A stretch of DNA of 64,000 bases from Ischnura elegans (GCF_921293095.1 NC_060247.1:51433111-51497110); one strand, 5' to 3'; positions 22,843 to 36,360 are shown, counted from the first letter of the stretch. Notes: generated by a model from the letters alone, not told the origin. Program-made: numbers and translations.

Positions 22843-24769
22843 AATATACACAAATTTGCGAGCTTATATATACCTTAGGGAGGAAGTTTAAGACAGGGAG
22901 GAGGTAGTGATGGTGGGAGGGGAAACAGCTAACGAGGGTTCCTCAAGGTCAGTGGGTTTACTTGCTGAGTCCAGGAGAATTGAGAATAAAGGAGAGGAGT
23001 GGGAGGGGTACAAAAGGTCGTTGACCACCCTTATATTTTTGTTGCGACACGCTCTTAAAATTTCTAACTGCTCAAGAAAGTCCAACTTTTTACCTTTACA
23101 AATATTGTGCAGAACCTTGACATTGAAATCACTGCTATGGTTACAGTAAAAATTATTTTGAAGATGGTTGAAAGAATGGAATTTTACCACTGACAAACAA
23201 ATTATATATTTCTATGTCCTCCAACTTTCATTGTTTCAACTTTATTTGGAAAGACCTCGTAAAATTTTACTTGTGAATCTTTTTACTCAAGTATAGTTTT
23301 ATTCAACTACGTAAGTTTCTGACATTGGTCTTACGTGTCCGGAATTTTACCTTGAATTGGTGGTACTTTTTTCTCACAAAGCATTGTGTTACTATGTCCA
23401 TACAACGTTCTTCCAATGTTCTTTTCTCGATGGCTATCTTATTCATCCCATTCAACATTGACTTCTTCTTTCCGCTTAAGTTGCTCTAATTATAGCGGGT
23501 TGAGCGTTTCAGTTACATGTCTAGTTTCTATATCTAGCCACATTTATTTGCACGTTATCTAAGCCACTAATATGCCCTATATATTGTGGCTTCCACATGA
23601 GCACAGAATATTTAACTACCTGAACTCTTTGATGTAAACTACTAAACCCATTACCAACAACCTAATGTACTAAACAAACTGTCATAATTTTACTTCCATA
23701 TATTTTTTCAGATTTTCGTAAAATATAAATGTCCTGAATTCTGGTATTCTCGTTATATAGTTCGTCGTCGAATGTCGAAAATTTAACTTCGTAGAAGATA
23801 AAACGACTAGTTCTAGAGTACCCGGAGTTCATTTTTTGACTGTTGCATCTATGAAAAAACCATGCGTAGAAGATGGAAATAAAATATTAAATGAATGCTT
23901 CATGATTTCATCTTGCTAATTAGCCAATTTACAAATTCTTTAAGTACAGCGTCATACCAGTTTTTTGGTGACTCTGGTATATATATTCAAGGTCCCCGCC
24001 ACCGCTCGTTTTCACCTAACCGCTCTGAAAACTGTCTTCGCTATATGTAATGTACCCTACTCTCGTGCACTTATTTTCCCAAAACTGTGCGTCATATTGA
24101 GTAAACTTCCTACTAGAAAGCCGTAGAAGGTAGGTAGGCTTCAGCGGTGGAATTCATAGAACTTTCCCAAGGTTTCCCCCTCACCTAAGAGAGTTTCCAA
24201 AATTATGCTCTATGAAGTCGTGGAATGCCGGCTCATATCAACGAGGCCTAGTTTACATGATTTGTTCACCTTCCTCAATTTTAATTATGGCATAGTACCA
24301 TGATAGCTCGTCGGTTAAGTATTCAATTGTAGGTACCTTGTGACGCGGATATTCATGAGTTGATAACTCTCAATGCTGATTAACTTGGTAATGGCAAAGA
24401 TTTGGAAACACCGATCTACATAATTCCTTTTAATTTGGCTACCTCAAGCTATGACATTCAACTCACCTTAAACACTCAAAGACATCATATCGGTCGTCAT
24501 TGTCAATTTTCGTGGTATAAAAGAAACAAAGTTGCTGATTTCCACAGTTTTTGAAAACGTTTGGTGCTCAATAAAGAGCTAACCTAAGAGATTCTTTGCA
24601 TCCGATCACTCTAGGCTACCAAATTCAAGCCTAAATACGGTGTTCGTATTTCATAGTAAAATAAGGGGGTTTAATTCCGTTAAAAACCATAAAAATGCCA
24701 TATTTTGTGGTGATTACATCATTATATCAATCAATATTGCTTTGAAAATGGAGGTTAACCTATGAACAA
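22843..24769. other. unassigned sequence
   Basis: Nothing is recognised here. Overlapping frames at 22888-23196 (minus) and 22907-23149 (plus) occupy the same G/A-skewed segment and carry no motif. Confidence 0.45.
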
Positions 24770-24796
24770 GAGCAAAACTTTGCTCTCTTTTCTTTT

Positions 24797-26610
24797 TTGC
24801 ATTCCAATTCCTTGACGCAGCTAATAGATACACCCACCAGGGGTAAAAACATTCTAAACTTAGCAACGAATATTCTAGAAAGCGTCATAAGAACTGAGGC
24901 GGTGGCTGCTATTAGTGACCATAAGGCAGTGCACGAAAAATTCCATTTGAACTCCGACAGAAGGCTTGCGTCGAGATGAAGGGTTTTAATTATTCTAAAA
25001 GAAGATTTTCAAGGGATAAAGCAAAACTTGTCGACCTTTATCACTGATTTCAAGGATTGCACGTTCAACCTTGGGACTAGCGGCTCATGCTACAAATTTG
25101 TAAACATAATGCAAGTTTCCGTGAATAATACGATACCAAGTAACATAAATTGTTTCCATTCCGTGCCGGGATGGTACAACACTTTAGTCCGTATATCAGT
25201 GAAGTGTCCAAGAGCAATGCACGCCTAAATGAAAATGCCAAATGCGCATATTACCTGTGAGAAAAATTAAGAAATGCAACAATGGAAAACAAATAAAAAT
25301 AGGAACAGTTAACAAATTTAGGGATGTATTGAATAAAATCAAAACAAAAGTAATGGGGGAATATAATGACGACCAATCAGACATCTTTTTTTGCGAACAG
25401 CAATACGGTTTATTCACGAATAAATGAAAGAGGGGATAGGGTGACCAAAATCAAGATAATGCTATTGTCTTAAGTTTTTTTCTCATACAGGCTTCAATAA
25501 TTTTTACTACGAAAATTTAAGCGCCTTTAAACTTTACCAATAAAAAATGCCATCTATCTGTGCTTCAATCCATGGTTCAGAATAACAACTCAAATCCACT
25601 AATCCAAGAGATTAATCCAGCTCGGGTATACGTATAAGGAATCAACGACAGCGATAGCGTCGCTGTCGCTGAAGGTAAAGGTAAATGAAGGTAAAGTTTG
25701 AAAAATATCTAACAGAACATATTGTCCCTGAAGATTGGAAAACCGCGAACGCTACGCCTCTATTTCAGGGAGGGGAATAGGGAAAATTCTAGTATTCACA
25801 TGTCTATCGCATTCGCTTCTACTTCTCGAAACATCTTGGAACATATTATTTAAATTTCATAATGGACCACTAAGAAAGCCAAAATCTGTTATCAAATGTT
25901 CACCACAGATTAAGAGAAGGCAGATCATGTGAAACTCTGCTAACTCCTTTTGTTGACGATATCGTAGCCAATGTTGACGCCAAATTTTTAGACTTCTTCA
26001 GATAGACATTTGATAAGGTTTTGCCTTAAATGCTGATACAAAAATTTTGAGCATACGGTGGGGACTAATATAATTTTGAGCCTTATCAGATGTACCTCAA
26101 GGAAGTGTTATAGAGCCTCTTTTGTTCCTTCATTACATTAATGACACAATTAGCATTTACCTCTACCTCGGGCATGGGGAAGGATTCTTCCTCTCCACAT
26201 ATGATGTAGTTGTGTAAAGAGAAATTCAGTAACTGGGAGTGAGAATTGAATTAATTGAAAAGTAAAAGGTGATGATTTTTTTGGGATAGGATATCTTTTC
26301 ATGATGAAGTTACGCCGCAAACGAAATCCAAATATTGAATGCCGAATTTGTACAATAGATAGGGGTCACAACAACCTGGAATCCTTCCTGGGGTACTTAC
26401 ATTCGCGAAGTATGTGGGAATGCCAACCTTAAACTGGGATTTGTAAAAAAAAGTTTCGGTTAAGGCATAGGAAGTTTGAAAAGATAAGCTAGTTGGCTCT
26501 AGAAAGCCTCAGTTGGAGTATGCGTCTAGCGTCTGGGTCTCTTAGGAAGTCGGACTGATATCTGAAATCAATAGAGTACACGCAGAGTGGCCTGACTCGT
26601 GATGAGTTTT
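24797..26610 (+). pseudogene. degenerate LINE: endonuclease end and reverse transcriptase
   Basis: The first block reads SLTQLIDTPTRGKNILNLAT and then AAISDHKAV, the C-terminal motif of the APE-type endonuclease, including the catalytic SDH. Through frameshifts it continues with a linker (RKIKKCNNGK..KIGTVNKFRDVLNK), then EHIVPEDWKTANATPLF (RT block 1), GRSCETLLTPFVDDIVANVD and DVPQGSVIEPLLFLHYINDT (RT block B). Next come a YLGVRIE-like region, a W...I..VCGNANLKLGF segment and PQLEYASSVW near 26500. The order matches a jockey/CR1-like ORF2, but stops and frameshifts are frequent and the catalytic FADD region is damaged. The 5' end and the 3' tail are not clear. Confidence 0.82.
25646..25668. 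repeat. perfect 9-bp inverted repeat
   Basis: CGACAGCGA at 25646-25654 and TCGCTGTCG at 25660-25668 enclose TAGCG. It lies in the interior of the LINE remnant, next to a short AAGGTAAA repeat. No function is assigned. Confidence 0.7.
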
Positions 26611-26639
26611 CACGATGAAAAATGCAGCATTTTCAATAT

Positions 26640-29148
26640 TTTGGGCGAGTTAGAATGGGAATCTTAAATGATAAAAAAGGATAAAGGATTTACCAAATGA
26701 ATTAGTAATTTTTTTTCTCAAACGACTCGATAAATATCCTTCGTTTATGGTCTCAATGTGGTAGACGTGGCCAGGAGAAGAAAATAAATGAAATATACTG
26801 CAAGACAGAAAGATTTAAATGTAATTTTTTCCTCGAACTATTAACGGCAAATACTAGTGCTAGCAGTGGTGTATCGATTATTAAAACTAAGACCATCACT
26901 TGCTAGTACGAATCATTGATTTTTTATATTTTTCCATTTTTCTAGCCTTGTAGGGATTTGCAATAGGAATTGCTAATCGTTGACAATTTTTCCCTTTGAA
27001 TGAAAGTGTATGTATTTTTTATACTGGTCCTGATATTTTTATGGCCGTGGTTATCCTCTGACATGCTGCATGATTGGTCAACCCCCGCAAAATATTATAG
27101 AGGGCGCTCGCAAGGTGGTTTGTAAATGAATGGGTGTGGAGGAATGTTTTTTAAAATTACACACATTTCCACGCCAAAAAAATTGTTGCTACTACCAAAG
27201 ACTAAATTTTGTTTCCTGACTTGGAATTTCAAACCGTTTAAGAAGTTAATATTTTACGCCAGTTAAATCGTCACTTTATATTTCCGAAAGAATTCAAGTA
27301 TCAATCTCGCATAGAGATCACGTTCAAAATTAAATCAAAAAATGCTCTTCACAAACAATTATAATTTCATAGGCCAATGTTTCATTACCAATAGACAATC
27401 TCACTTTAAACATTTAGATATAACATGTATGCATTCAATCCTATGATGCGATTCTTCCATTCTGTCTTAGTGGTCACTGATCCATAAGGAAAACATACCG
27501 AGTGAGTCAACTAACAATACAGTGTCCGCACTTAGTCTTACGACACGGAAAAAAACAAAATGCCAGCTGTAGGCCTTGATAACGGCAAAAATATTACGAA
27601 TATTTTCTCGGTTTAGTTGATACATTACTGTTGTTGAGTTACTATTTGTTTTCAATTATGAAGCGAATGTAACCGAATGTCATGTCATGACTCATAAGAT
27701 CATATCTTACACAGTTTCAAATTTTCAAAATTTACCTCACAGCAGGATATGCATGGAATGTGTTATTGAGGTACATAACTCGTATTCACAACTCATCTCA
27801 ACTCCTCTTCAAAACCGTTCGGGGAATTTAGCAAAACGCTAGATCAAATGTGGTTCAGACTAGGGTCACACGGGACAATGGTTGGTTTAGCCTACGCATC
27901 AGGGACCAGTAAAGGTTGAATGAGAAAATTGCATGGCGTAGTAGATAACATTTATGTAATGACCGGAGAAAAGGACTCGCTCCAACATCAATCACATGGG
28001 TAAATATTATGCGATTCAATACCAGTGATGATGCACTGCACACGCTAGCGTTAATCAATTTACGGCCAAATAATTTACACAACTCAGAGTCGCTCGTAGC
28101 TGTGCGCCGATTTTTGCGCTCGTTGACAGTCAGAATATATGACAGAGCGCAGCAATGGAGCCAATTCAATAAAATGAAAAAAGGGGAGAGAGAAATCAAC
28201 AAAAGCAGTCAATGAGATTCCCGGTACATGGAATTGCCTTTATTTTTCTCTATTTCGCAATTCCGACACTTAAGAGAATTTTAGCATCAGTAAATCTTCG
28301 ACCTTGTGAGTTAAATCATAAATACCTACTCATTACAATCATAAGTAAAGGTTAATGCAATTATTAGCTAACGTATTTCAGGAGGCTTAACAAAATTATC
28401 ATACGATAGAAGTTATATCTCATAGAAAAGCTATTTGAAGATTAATACAGGCTGCAAAACTGGCTGCAACAAAATTAACAAATATGTCCTACTCTTCATA
28501 ATTTCTCTCATGGTTACATATATCCATGAATTGATTGAAGTAAGGAAACATTCACTTTTTCAATTTTAAAGATTCCTATGAATGAAATATTCCTTCTTGA
28601 TCGACTGTGGTCCGCAAGGGTTGAGATTAAAAATAAAAATAACCTGGACTTCGATAGCAAGCACACTTGATAACACATCCTGACATGACATCCGCATATT
28701 ACCTGTATGTTGCACGGTAGCATTCTTAGTTAGTTGCCTTAAAAATAATGGTGCATCACCGGTGATTCAGGATTAATAATTAGATTTTAAAAGAACGCTA
28801 TTGTTTTTTTTTCATTCCTACATAAATATGGCAGATTGGCTGCAATGAACCATAATCATTTTGTTCTAAGACTTCATCCCGACTGAATGATCACTACGCT
28901 ACACCAAGGCTCTAATACATGTTTTAATGTAGGGACAAGTCCACGGAGGCTACCGCTAACGCGACATCATTTAGTAGGAGAAAAAATATTTTGACAGAAA
29001 ATATTTAGCGAACTGCATTGAACATAGTTTCCAGACCATCATAGTTTGAGTGGAATAACTTAAAAAGTCGGATAAAAAGTAATAATATGGTAATAGCACG
29101 GTCAGCATACGCAGAGTGAGAGGATCAAGAGAGTTAATCGCCACTTAC
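26640..29148. other. unassigned sequence
   Basis: No gene or element end is recognised. Overlapping frames at 27855-28202 (minus) and 28009-28215 (plus) have no motif. Confidence 0.45.
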
Positions 29149-29265
29149 CTTGATTTGGTAGCTCATCCACGAAGATCCGTTCGCGTTCCATGCGATGGTG
29201 TCTCCCCAGCCGTCGCTGTACTCCAAGCGCTTGAATGAACCACTCTTATAAGCAGGACGTAATTG
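29149..29265 (-). CDS. candidate internal coding exon, 39 codons, unknown product
   Basis: On the minus strand an AG acceptor (TTATTGCATAG) is followed by 117 bases open in one frame, exactly 39 codons, then a strong donor AAG/GTAAGT with the intron starting at 29148. The peptide begins QLRPAYKSGSFKRLEYSDGW and includes AWNANGSSWMSYQIK. It is rich in aromatic and small residues, unlike the lysine- and leucine-rich chance frames around it. The segment is also more GC-rich than its flanks. I do not recognise the family. A different frame across the same bases is open for 67 codons (29366-29163), which weakens the case. Confidence 0.25.
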
Positions 29266-32200
29266 CTATGCAATAATGCACATCTGGACGCACAGAACAC
29301 TGTCTCGCCGTTCCACCTGAACCACCCCTCGCGACTTGGGTTTACCAGATTGTCCCTTGGACTCACAACAAGTTGAGAAGATCACGCTATTGTCACAAGA
29401 AATACTAATCACGATACCAAGGAGACACGTTAAAATATTGAAGGCATATTAATTATCATTCCGAGAAAATAATAACTGCTGCTAAACAACATGGTATACA
29501 TGATACCGTTCGATCAAGTCTCTCGAATGCGGATTGCAGTGAGAAAAAATGAATTCCGCAGAAAGCAGCGCAACCTTCCCGTACGAAATGAAAATGAACT
29601 GACGTAATTGCAAGAGACTTGCATGATTCATATGTCACCAGAGTCAAATAGGTCCACCAAGGTGCCGCACAAGCACTAGGAAGGTGATGTGGTGGAATGA
29701 GGATGAGAAAGATAACTTGCCTGGCCACTGTGTTGACCTTCACCTGCGCCAATCTGCGTCATAACAGGTGACGATGGGAAAGACCGTGGCTGACTGCGGG
29801 AACCCACAAGGCCAATGTCTCAACCAGTCCGCGATGGCGGTGGTCAAAAACTTATTTCAACGAAAGCCGATGCTTATGCGAAACGAAAATACCATTTCAA
29901 AAAGGTTTATTCAACTTACATTGCTATGACTTACTGGTGAGTTAATTCTCAAAATTGTGAGCCTTCACTAAGTTAAAAATAGGAAAAAAATATTTAGCTG
30001 GCAAAAGCAAATCTTATTCCTATCACAAAGCTTACATAAGCGATTTACTGAACCTTTGCAGATACTATTACATATTATACAATTAAAAATGATATTCCGC
30101 TAGGTACTTCAAATGATAAATTATGGAGCGAGTGTTAAGAGTGGTAGATTGATCGATATCCAGTTTTACGCATAGATAATAAACTTGCCGTATTTTCCAA
30201 AGGAATATTAAGAGACACTACGACGAAGAAATTGCTGAAGGGGATGGATAACAAAGAAACAGGTAACTGAGAATAACAGAGAAAGTGACGTGCAGAGCCT
30301 TTCATTGCCTGAAGGTAACACAGACCACGTCCCAATTTCAATGAATAGGGGCCCAAGTATAAGCCTATTACTTATAATACTCATGATTATAATAAGCAAC
30401 GGAGATATCTTCATCGCAATGAGTCCAATTACAACCTATCAAAAATGGTGAAAGGGGGTAACATAACTTTATGATAAAAAAATGTCAAACATTCCAGGCT
30501 TTCCCAACATTATTTGCTAATATCAGAGTAGATTTAATGGAATTGAAGTTTATAAGTTTCAGTAATTTCATTGCAAAACACTACATGATATATTTGATGA
30601 TATCAGTAAAAAAACGTTCATCATAAGTAACACATTACTGATGGCCATAAATCCACAGATAATATGTAGATATATTTTGAATAACATATGACACCTTATT
30701 AAAAATGAACCATAAGTTAAAGAGGAAAATGAATAAATACATTTCCACTTGCTCAGTTGGCACATGAATATGTCTGTTACGCAGTCGAATGAATCTTATT
30801 ACAGGTCACACAATTCATTCTGTCTTAGTATTTATCAAGAAACCTACCAAGCAGTCGGGATCTGAAAGATTTTTAAGTCCCGAATCGACGCCGAATTAGA
30901 AATTCTTACCAAATTTTGGCGTCCAGGTGGAAATATTTTTCTGCCTAGAACAGCATGTCTACGACCAAGAACAGGAGTGGAGGCATAAAAATATGTCTGA
31001 GATTAAAACAATGAAAAATTATTTTCATTTTTTAAGAAGAATCCAATAATTTATTTTGCTGGTATTATATCAAATTTCAAAAGAATTCCAAGAGGAAATT
31101 ACAACAGATATTATTCGGTCATCAAACTTCGGGACATAACATCACTGAAGTTCTATTCAGTAGTTTTTCAATGTTCAATTACTTGAAATAAACAGCTCCA
31201 ATGACAGTGGGTCAACTAAAAACCAAATTAATTTTTATCAACTTTACAAATATGGTGCATTAATGCCGTCTCTGGTGTCTCACCACAGAATGGTATGTTA
31301 GAGTTGATTATTTGTATGATGGCTAACATATCCCCAAAGTATACTCGGCAAGTTCGGTTTCAGCCAGCCTCCTTAGTAGAGATAGTAATACCGTTTTTCA
31401 TCACACTACCTAACACTTTTTTGAGACTCTTGCCTTCATATCATGTATAAAATGTATAAACCGAAGAAGTATGATGCACCAACCAATTCATTAGCCATTT
31501 ATTCAAGGGTGCGTCTCATTACAATTCATTTCGAGGGAGAAAAGTTACAAATCATAAAGTTATATTCTCCGGCCTTTTTTTCTATCTTCGCCAACTAGCA
31601 TGTTCTTGTAGCATAGTACATCCGCGAAAAAAACACTTGGGAAAGAGCTCTTCCGGTGTGATCCTTTGAAGATGTCTTAGTCATATCAGCATCTAGAATA
31701 ATCAATTCATCCTCATTTTGCCCTATTTTAACCAAATGATGTCCACAGCACCCCATGAGCGTGTAAAATTATTTTCCTCTTCCGTAAATAACTGCTGGCA
31801 TATGTTTTTGGTGACATATCCCTAGACACGTAAATTAGAAGAATACCTAATGATGACCGTGGAATAGTAACATCACTGCAAAGAGAAATATGAAAATAGA
31901 AACAGATTAGAGAAATTATAAAATTTACACATTAGAGAAATAATTGCTATAAAGTTGAAACACAACTTCATTGCATACATGATATCCCTCTTAAAATTTA
32001 AAGTTTATTTAATCATTGCCTCATGTTAACCTTATCTTATGGAATGTATTATTATTTGGAATCAAATCATCATCAAATGCTATGAGATTAATTTCCCTTG
32101 CCAGTAAATTGAAAAAAAAATAGGCTTGAATAAAAAAGTATTGTGGCCATAAAAATTAATTCCTTCGAATGAATCGAGAAACATAATTAAAGAATACTAA

Positions 32201-33705
32201 CGTAATTATAAAGGTATTTAATAAGAAAAATGAATACTAGAAGAACCATTATGATCGGGACCGATTCTTTAAATATATCCAAAAACCTGAAATCTTAAGC
32301 CGATGACAGTTTGGCCGATAGCACATATTACATTTTCAATTACTTTATGATTAACGGTTTTAATCCGAGAGTTATACAGAACTTATTATTATCGTGAAAA
32401 GATACGAATTTATTGCGATAAAAAAATACGCTTTCATTGGAGTTTAACGTTATTTCAAAGTCATTAGGCTGCGATTTGTCGCTTAATTGGAAACAAAATA
32501 AGTAATGAAATGCAGTTAAAACTGGTGTTGATGCCTTAAAGAGGATCATATATTTGCAATTGTATGCGATTTTTCCCATGCATAGTTGAACAAATGGATT
32601 AACATCTCTCTCGATGACATATTTTTCATTCGTTCACCCTTGCGTCAGCGAGAAAATAGGTAAACATGTGGCCACGAAATATGATAAACATTGACACGGC
32701 TGACATAATTATTCCACTTGGATTGATCGACCCAGTTAAAATTGTCCTATTGAAAATAGAGAAACATATGAGTCAGCATATCAATTAAACTGAAGAAGAG
32801 TGTTCTGAGTAAACTGTGTTCATAGTCATATGATGCATAATGTTTCATGAGGACTCTGTAGCTTCCATGGACGTAGAATTTGAAACAATTAGCATGCAAA
32901 ATACGTTTATCTGTTTATTTCTATCAAACAACGACTAACATTTTCTATTGACAAGAGATTATGTTGGAAACCAAAATATTTATGATTGAAATCTCCTGTA
33001 CCGCATGGAAGTCTAAAATCTACATCACTAGTCATACGGGGACAAACATATTACGTAGTGATATCTATGAAAATGAGAATGATTTGAAACACGGATAATA
33101 ACACGGTAAGAAAATTATCATAGAAATGGATAGTCATCCAACTAAGGATCAGTGTAAAATAAAATTGAGGTAATCAAGATTATCAAACATAAAGAGAGAG
33201 GCAGTGAATATTCTTCCTATTAAATAGGTGAAAAAGCGTCCCAACAAATCCCTTAATTTTACCAAAGATCAACAGCAGACTTTAAGCCAATTGCAGGTAA
33301 GCTTCGCATTGACGCGAAATCGATTTACTTTTAGTTAAATAGGGCTAAATTTGATGCAATATAAGCGTTTATAAGGTATTTAGTGAAACACATAAAAAAT
33401 GCGATCCTTATAAAGACTTCAAATTTCATAAAAATTATCGTAAAATTCAACAACGTGAAAAAGCTTAATAATCTTGTTAATTCAACTTCAATCTCGAGGA
33501 TCAGTTCTGGTTATTTCGAGCTTTTCTACGAATTAAGATACAATACCAGGCTAAATTTTTAATTGATTCAAAATTGAACTTGCCTTAATGATATTAAAAA
33601 ATTATTTATTCGACCGGTCTATTACATTTTTAACATAATTTAATTTTAATTTTTATAAAAATCTATACAGTTCAATTACTAAAATTAATAAGTTACCTTA
33701 ATATA
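29266..33705. other. unassigned sequence
   Basis: The first ~600 bases are moderately GC-rich and hold minus-strand open frames (29456-29752 and another near 29740-29860) without recognisable motifs. From 30 kb on the DNA is strongly AT-rich and I see nothing in it. Confidence 0.45.
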
Positions 33706-34411
33706 CAGTAGACTCCCGATTATCCAGCTGCGGTATACCAGTGGTGCGGATTATCCATGCATGAATTTTCATATATATGTTCTATATTTTCCGCGATCTT
33801 AATAAAAAATAAAATCCGACGCAAAATCATCGGAATTACTTTATTGCAATGATAGGATAATCCGGGCGTATTATTTCCATTAGACTTCCCCTTCGTAATA
33901 CGGATGATTTTGCGTGCTACCTGCATTCACGGGTGCACCGTGTTTCTGTTTTTCAAGCCTCGCAGTGCGCGATCGCGCTCCGTGATCACGGATACACGTC
34001 CCGCTGCAGATGCAACCCGGGAAACTTGTTCGAGACGCGACTACGTGTCGTGGTGCCTGAGAGTGTTGTTTCCGACGTCGCGAAGTGGTTTTGAAGCATT
34101 CTTGCAAACCAATGTTCTTTATCCGTGATCATGCAGCAGCGGATGCGTGGTTATCGAAACCAGATCATTCATGGAACCGTAATAATTCGAGTAAAACCTT
34201 GTTATGGCCACTAAAAAGATAACATGCTAGCAAAGAATGCTCCAAATGAGACCAGGAAGCTCACTAATAAAATAACTGCGTAAATAATATATTATTTTAC
34301 GTAAATTATGAACATTACAACAAATTTGAGTGAAAGTTTGGGTTATCCGTGTTTTCCGATTACTCGTGCCATCTTTCCCCATCATTAGCCCGAATAATCG
34401 GGAGTGTACTG
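33706..34411. mobile_element. pogo/Tigger-like DNA transposon, non-autonomous
   Basis: The left end is CAGTAGACTCCCGATTATCC, directly after a TA (33704-33705). The right end, reverse-complemented, is CAGTACACTCCCGATTATTC. These ~20-bp inverted ends match the CAGT..ACTC.CGATTATCCG form of pogo-type Tc1/mariner elements. The second TA of the duplication is not preserved (CT follows 34411). The 706-bp interior has a GC-rich segment (33930-34110) with frames on both strands but no recognisable transposase, so it is an internally deleted copy. Subterminal GATTATCC/GGATAATCC motifs recur at both sides. Confidence 0.75.
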
Positions 34412-35967
34412 CTTATATGAAACGCTTACCATTTAATCATTAAATCATGCTGATTCTCATTTAACGCGCCTTTATCAGCATGAAGTACCAAAGATTGAGA
34501 GAGCTGCAAAAAAGAAAATACACGAATTATTCGGCTAAGAATTTTTAATAGAAATATAAATAGTAATTTAATTCCATGAATAATAATTACTTATATGCAT
34601 AAGGGATGAAAATAAGTTAATTTTATCACAAAATAAATCTAGATTAAATACGCAACATTTTTAATTTAAGTTTCAGCAATACTTAGGAGATGGAAGTGAA
34701 GTGAACACACACAAATTCAATTCCTATCAAGGTACAAGACAAAACAATTTTCCTGGAGAGAATTAATTTCTCCAGAGTTGGCGTTAGAAGTGAGAAAAAA
34801 GGCTATCATCTGAGTTGTCTGCTTAGTTTCCTTGAAATTATGTTTGTTCAAGAGGACATGGTGATATTCCATCACTCCAGCTCAACTGATATTTTTTTCA
34901 GCCTATGTTTACATTTTAACTTTTTAATTTTTATGTTTACTTTCGTATATTAATGATACACCGACAAAACTATCACAATCCATATAAAACATACTGCTTC
35001 ACCAAACGGAATGAAAAATATTGCATATCTTCGACGTTTGCAGGTATTAAAATGAAGAAGGCGAATAAAGGAGACATATCTGGTATAATTTTGCTTCCGA
35101 ATACTGTTACATACCAACTATAACAGTATTTAGCAGTGAACCACGGCAAAAAGTATTTGTAAAAATATGGAGGCTTTTAAGCATATTGGTTTTAGTCAAA
35201 TTTCCATTACTTTCAATAATTAAACCTTTGCGTTTGTCATTACTCGCAGAGTTATATGCCAAATATTAGTCATTATTATCGCTATACCAGTATTATCAAT
35301 GGATTTACCATTTTTTCACTATTGGGTTACATTATGCAATTTTGTGATTCAGTAATCAGTATCGGATACTTAGATACACAATGATAAAAGTCAGACTCAC
35401 TTCAATATGATTCATAAAGACGTAGGGACTGTGCTGAGGGCTCCCAATATGTGTTACTACAATACGGTCCCAAATGTAACCATACCTTTCACCATTGCGC
35501 TTCTTAGTAGATAGACTATTTTCAAGTCGATTTCCATGGATATCTTAAAATCAACAAAAATTAACTCAAACCAATGTGTTTTTCAGCCATATGCAGATTC
35601 CATATGCATATCCACGAGGTAATAGCAATAAGAACCAGTTGAAAATTTTGAACACAGTTGAATTTTGTACGAGTAACAAATCCGCAGTCCCATTATTTCT
35701 CACAGACGTTTTTGAAACTCACTTCACTGCTAGAAAAATTCCTTTGGATATGTAAGTTGCAGGCATGAAGAAACTATCATTCTTAAAAGATTGTAATATT
35801 TCCCGGCTAATACTATCTAAAAAATCTTCTCCGGTTCGGCATTGGGCAAGGCTGTTTAATTAAGGCTGCCAACTTTTCGATGAGAAACTCCCTCATCGTC
35901 ATCATGGCTAAGACTGACTAATTAATAATAATATTGAGAGCCCGGTACCGAACCCGAGAAAATTTTA
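34412..35967. other. unassigned sequence, 3' flank of the beat-family gene
   Basis: No gene is recognised. The part nearest 35967 is the likely 3' UTR of the minus-strand gene. A short AATATTATTATTAATTA stretch follows the stop by about 40 bases, but I cannot fix a polyadenylation site. Confidence 0.4.
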
Positions 35968-36360
35968 TCAACAAGCATTCTTCATCGCACCATATCCCTC
36001 ACCTTTGACGGTGGCCAAGGCTGCGAGCGAAGCAGCCATTACCCAGCAGCCCTCCGTTCTAGCATTGAGAGAGGGAGCAGCGGAGTTGCGTGAGGAGGAT
36101 GCCGCGCCGGGTGCGGGCGCCGATGAGGAGTCGTCTTGCGTGTTGCCGAGCACGGATGCGGGCTTCGGACGCTCCTCCTCGATGTCCATGTGCGCTGTGG
36201 CATTGTAAGCGGAGAGCAGCGTGGCCTGGCATCGTAGCGTGAGACGCCCCTGCCGGAATGTCCCGCTGCCCGCCTCAACCTCCAGACCCAGCGTCGTGGT
36301 AGTCGCGTTGCCCTCGCCATCCCGACGAAGTGGGTAGCGGAGGATGTGGCGCCCACGGAC
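35968..36360 (-). CDS. beat: beat-family terminal exon d: second half of Ig domain 2 and C-terminus
   Basis: The acceptor is ACGCTGTCTGCGTACCAG, and the exon opens in phase 0 with VRGRHILRYPLRRDGEG. It continues with NATTTTLGLEVEAG, FRQGRLTLRCQATL (second Ig2 cysteine) and YNATAHMDIEEERP. A Ser/Ala/Pro linker (SSSAPAPGAASSSRNS) and CWVMAASLAALATV follow, a weak hydrophobic segment that could be part of a lipid-anchor signal or membrane segment. The frame stops at 35968. A good donor (AAAG/GTGAGG) lies at 36003, right after ALATVK, so the true C-terminus may lie in a further exon. The exon is clearly more GC-rich than its flanks, as expected for coding DNA here. Confidence 0.9.
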   Translation of the reverse strand, partial: VRGRHILRYPLRRDGEGNATTTTLGLEVEAGSGTFRQGRLTLRCQATLLSAYNATAHMDIEEERPKPASVLGNTQDDSSSAPAPGAASSSRNSAAPSLNARTEGCWVMAASLAALATVKGEGYGAMKNAC

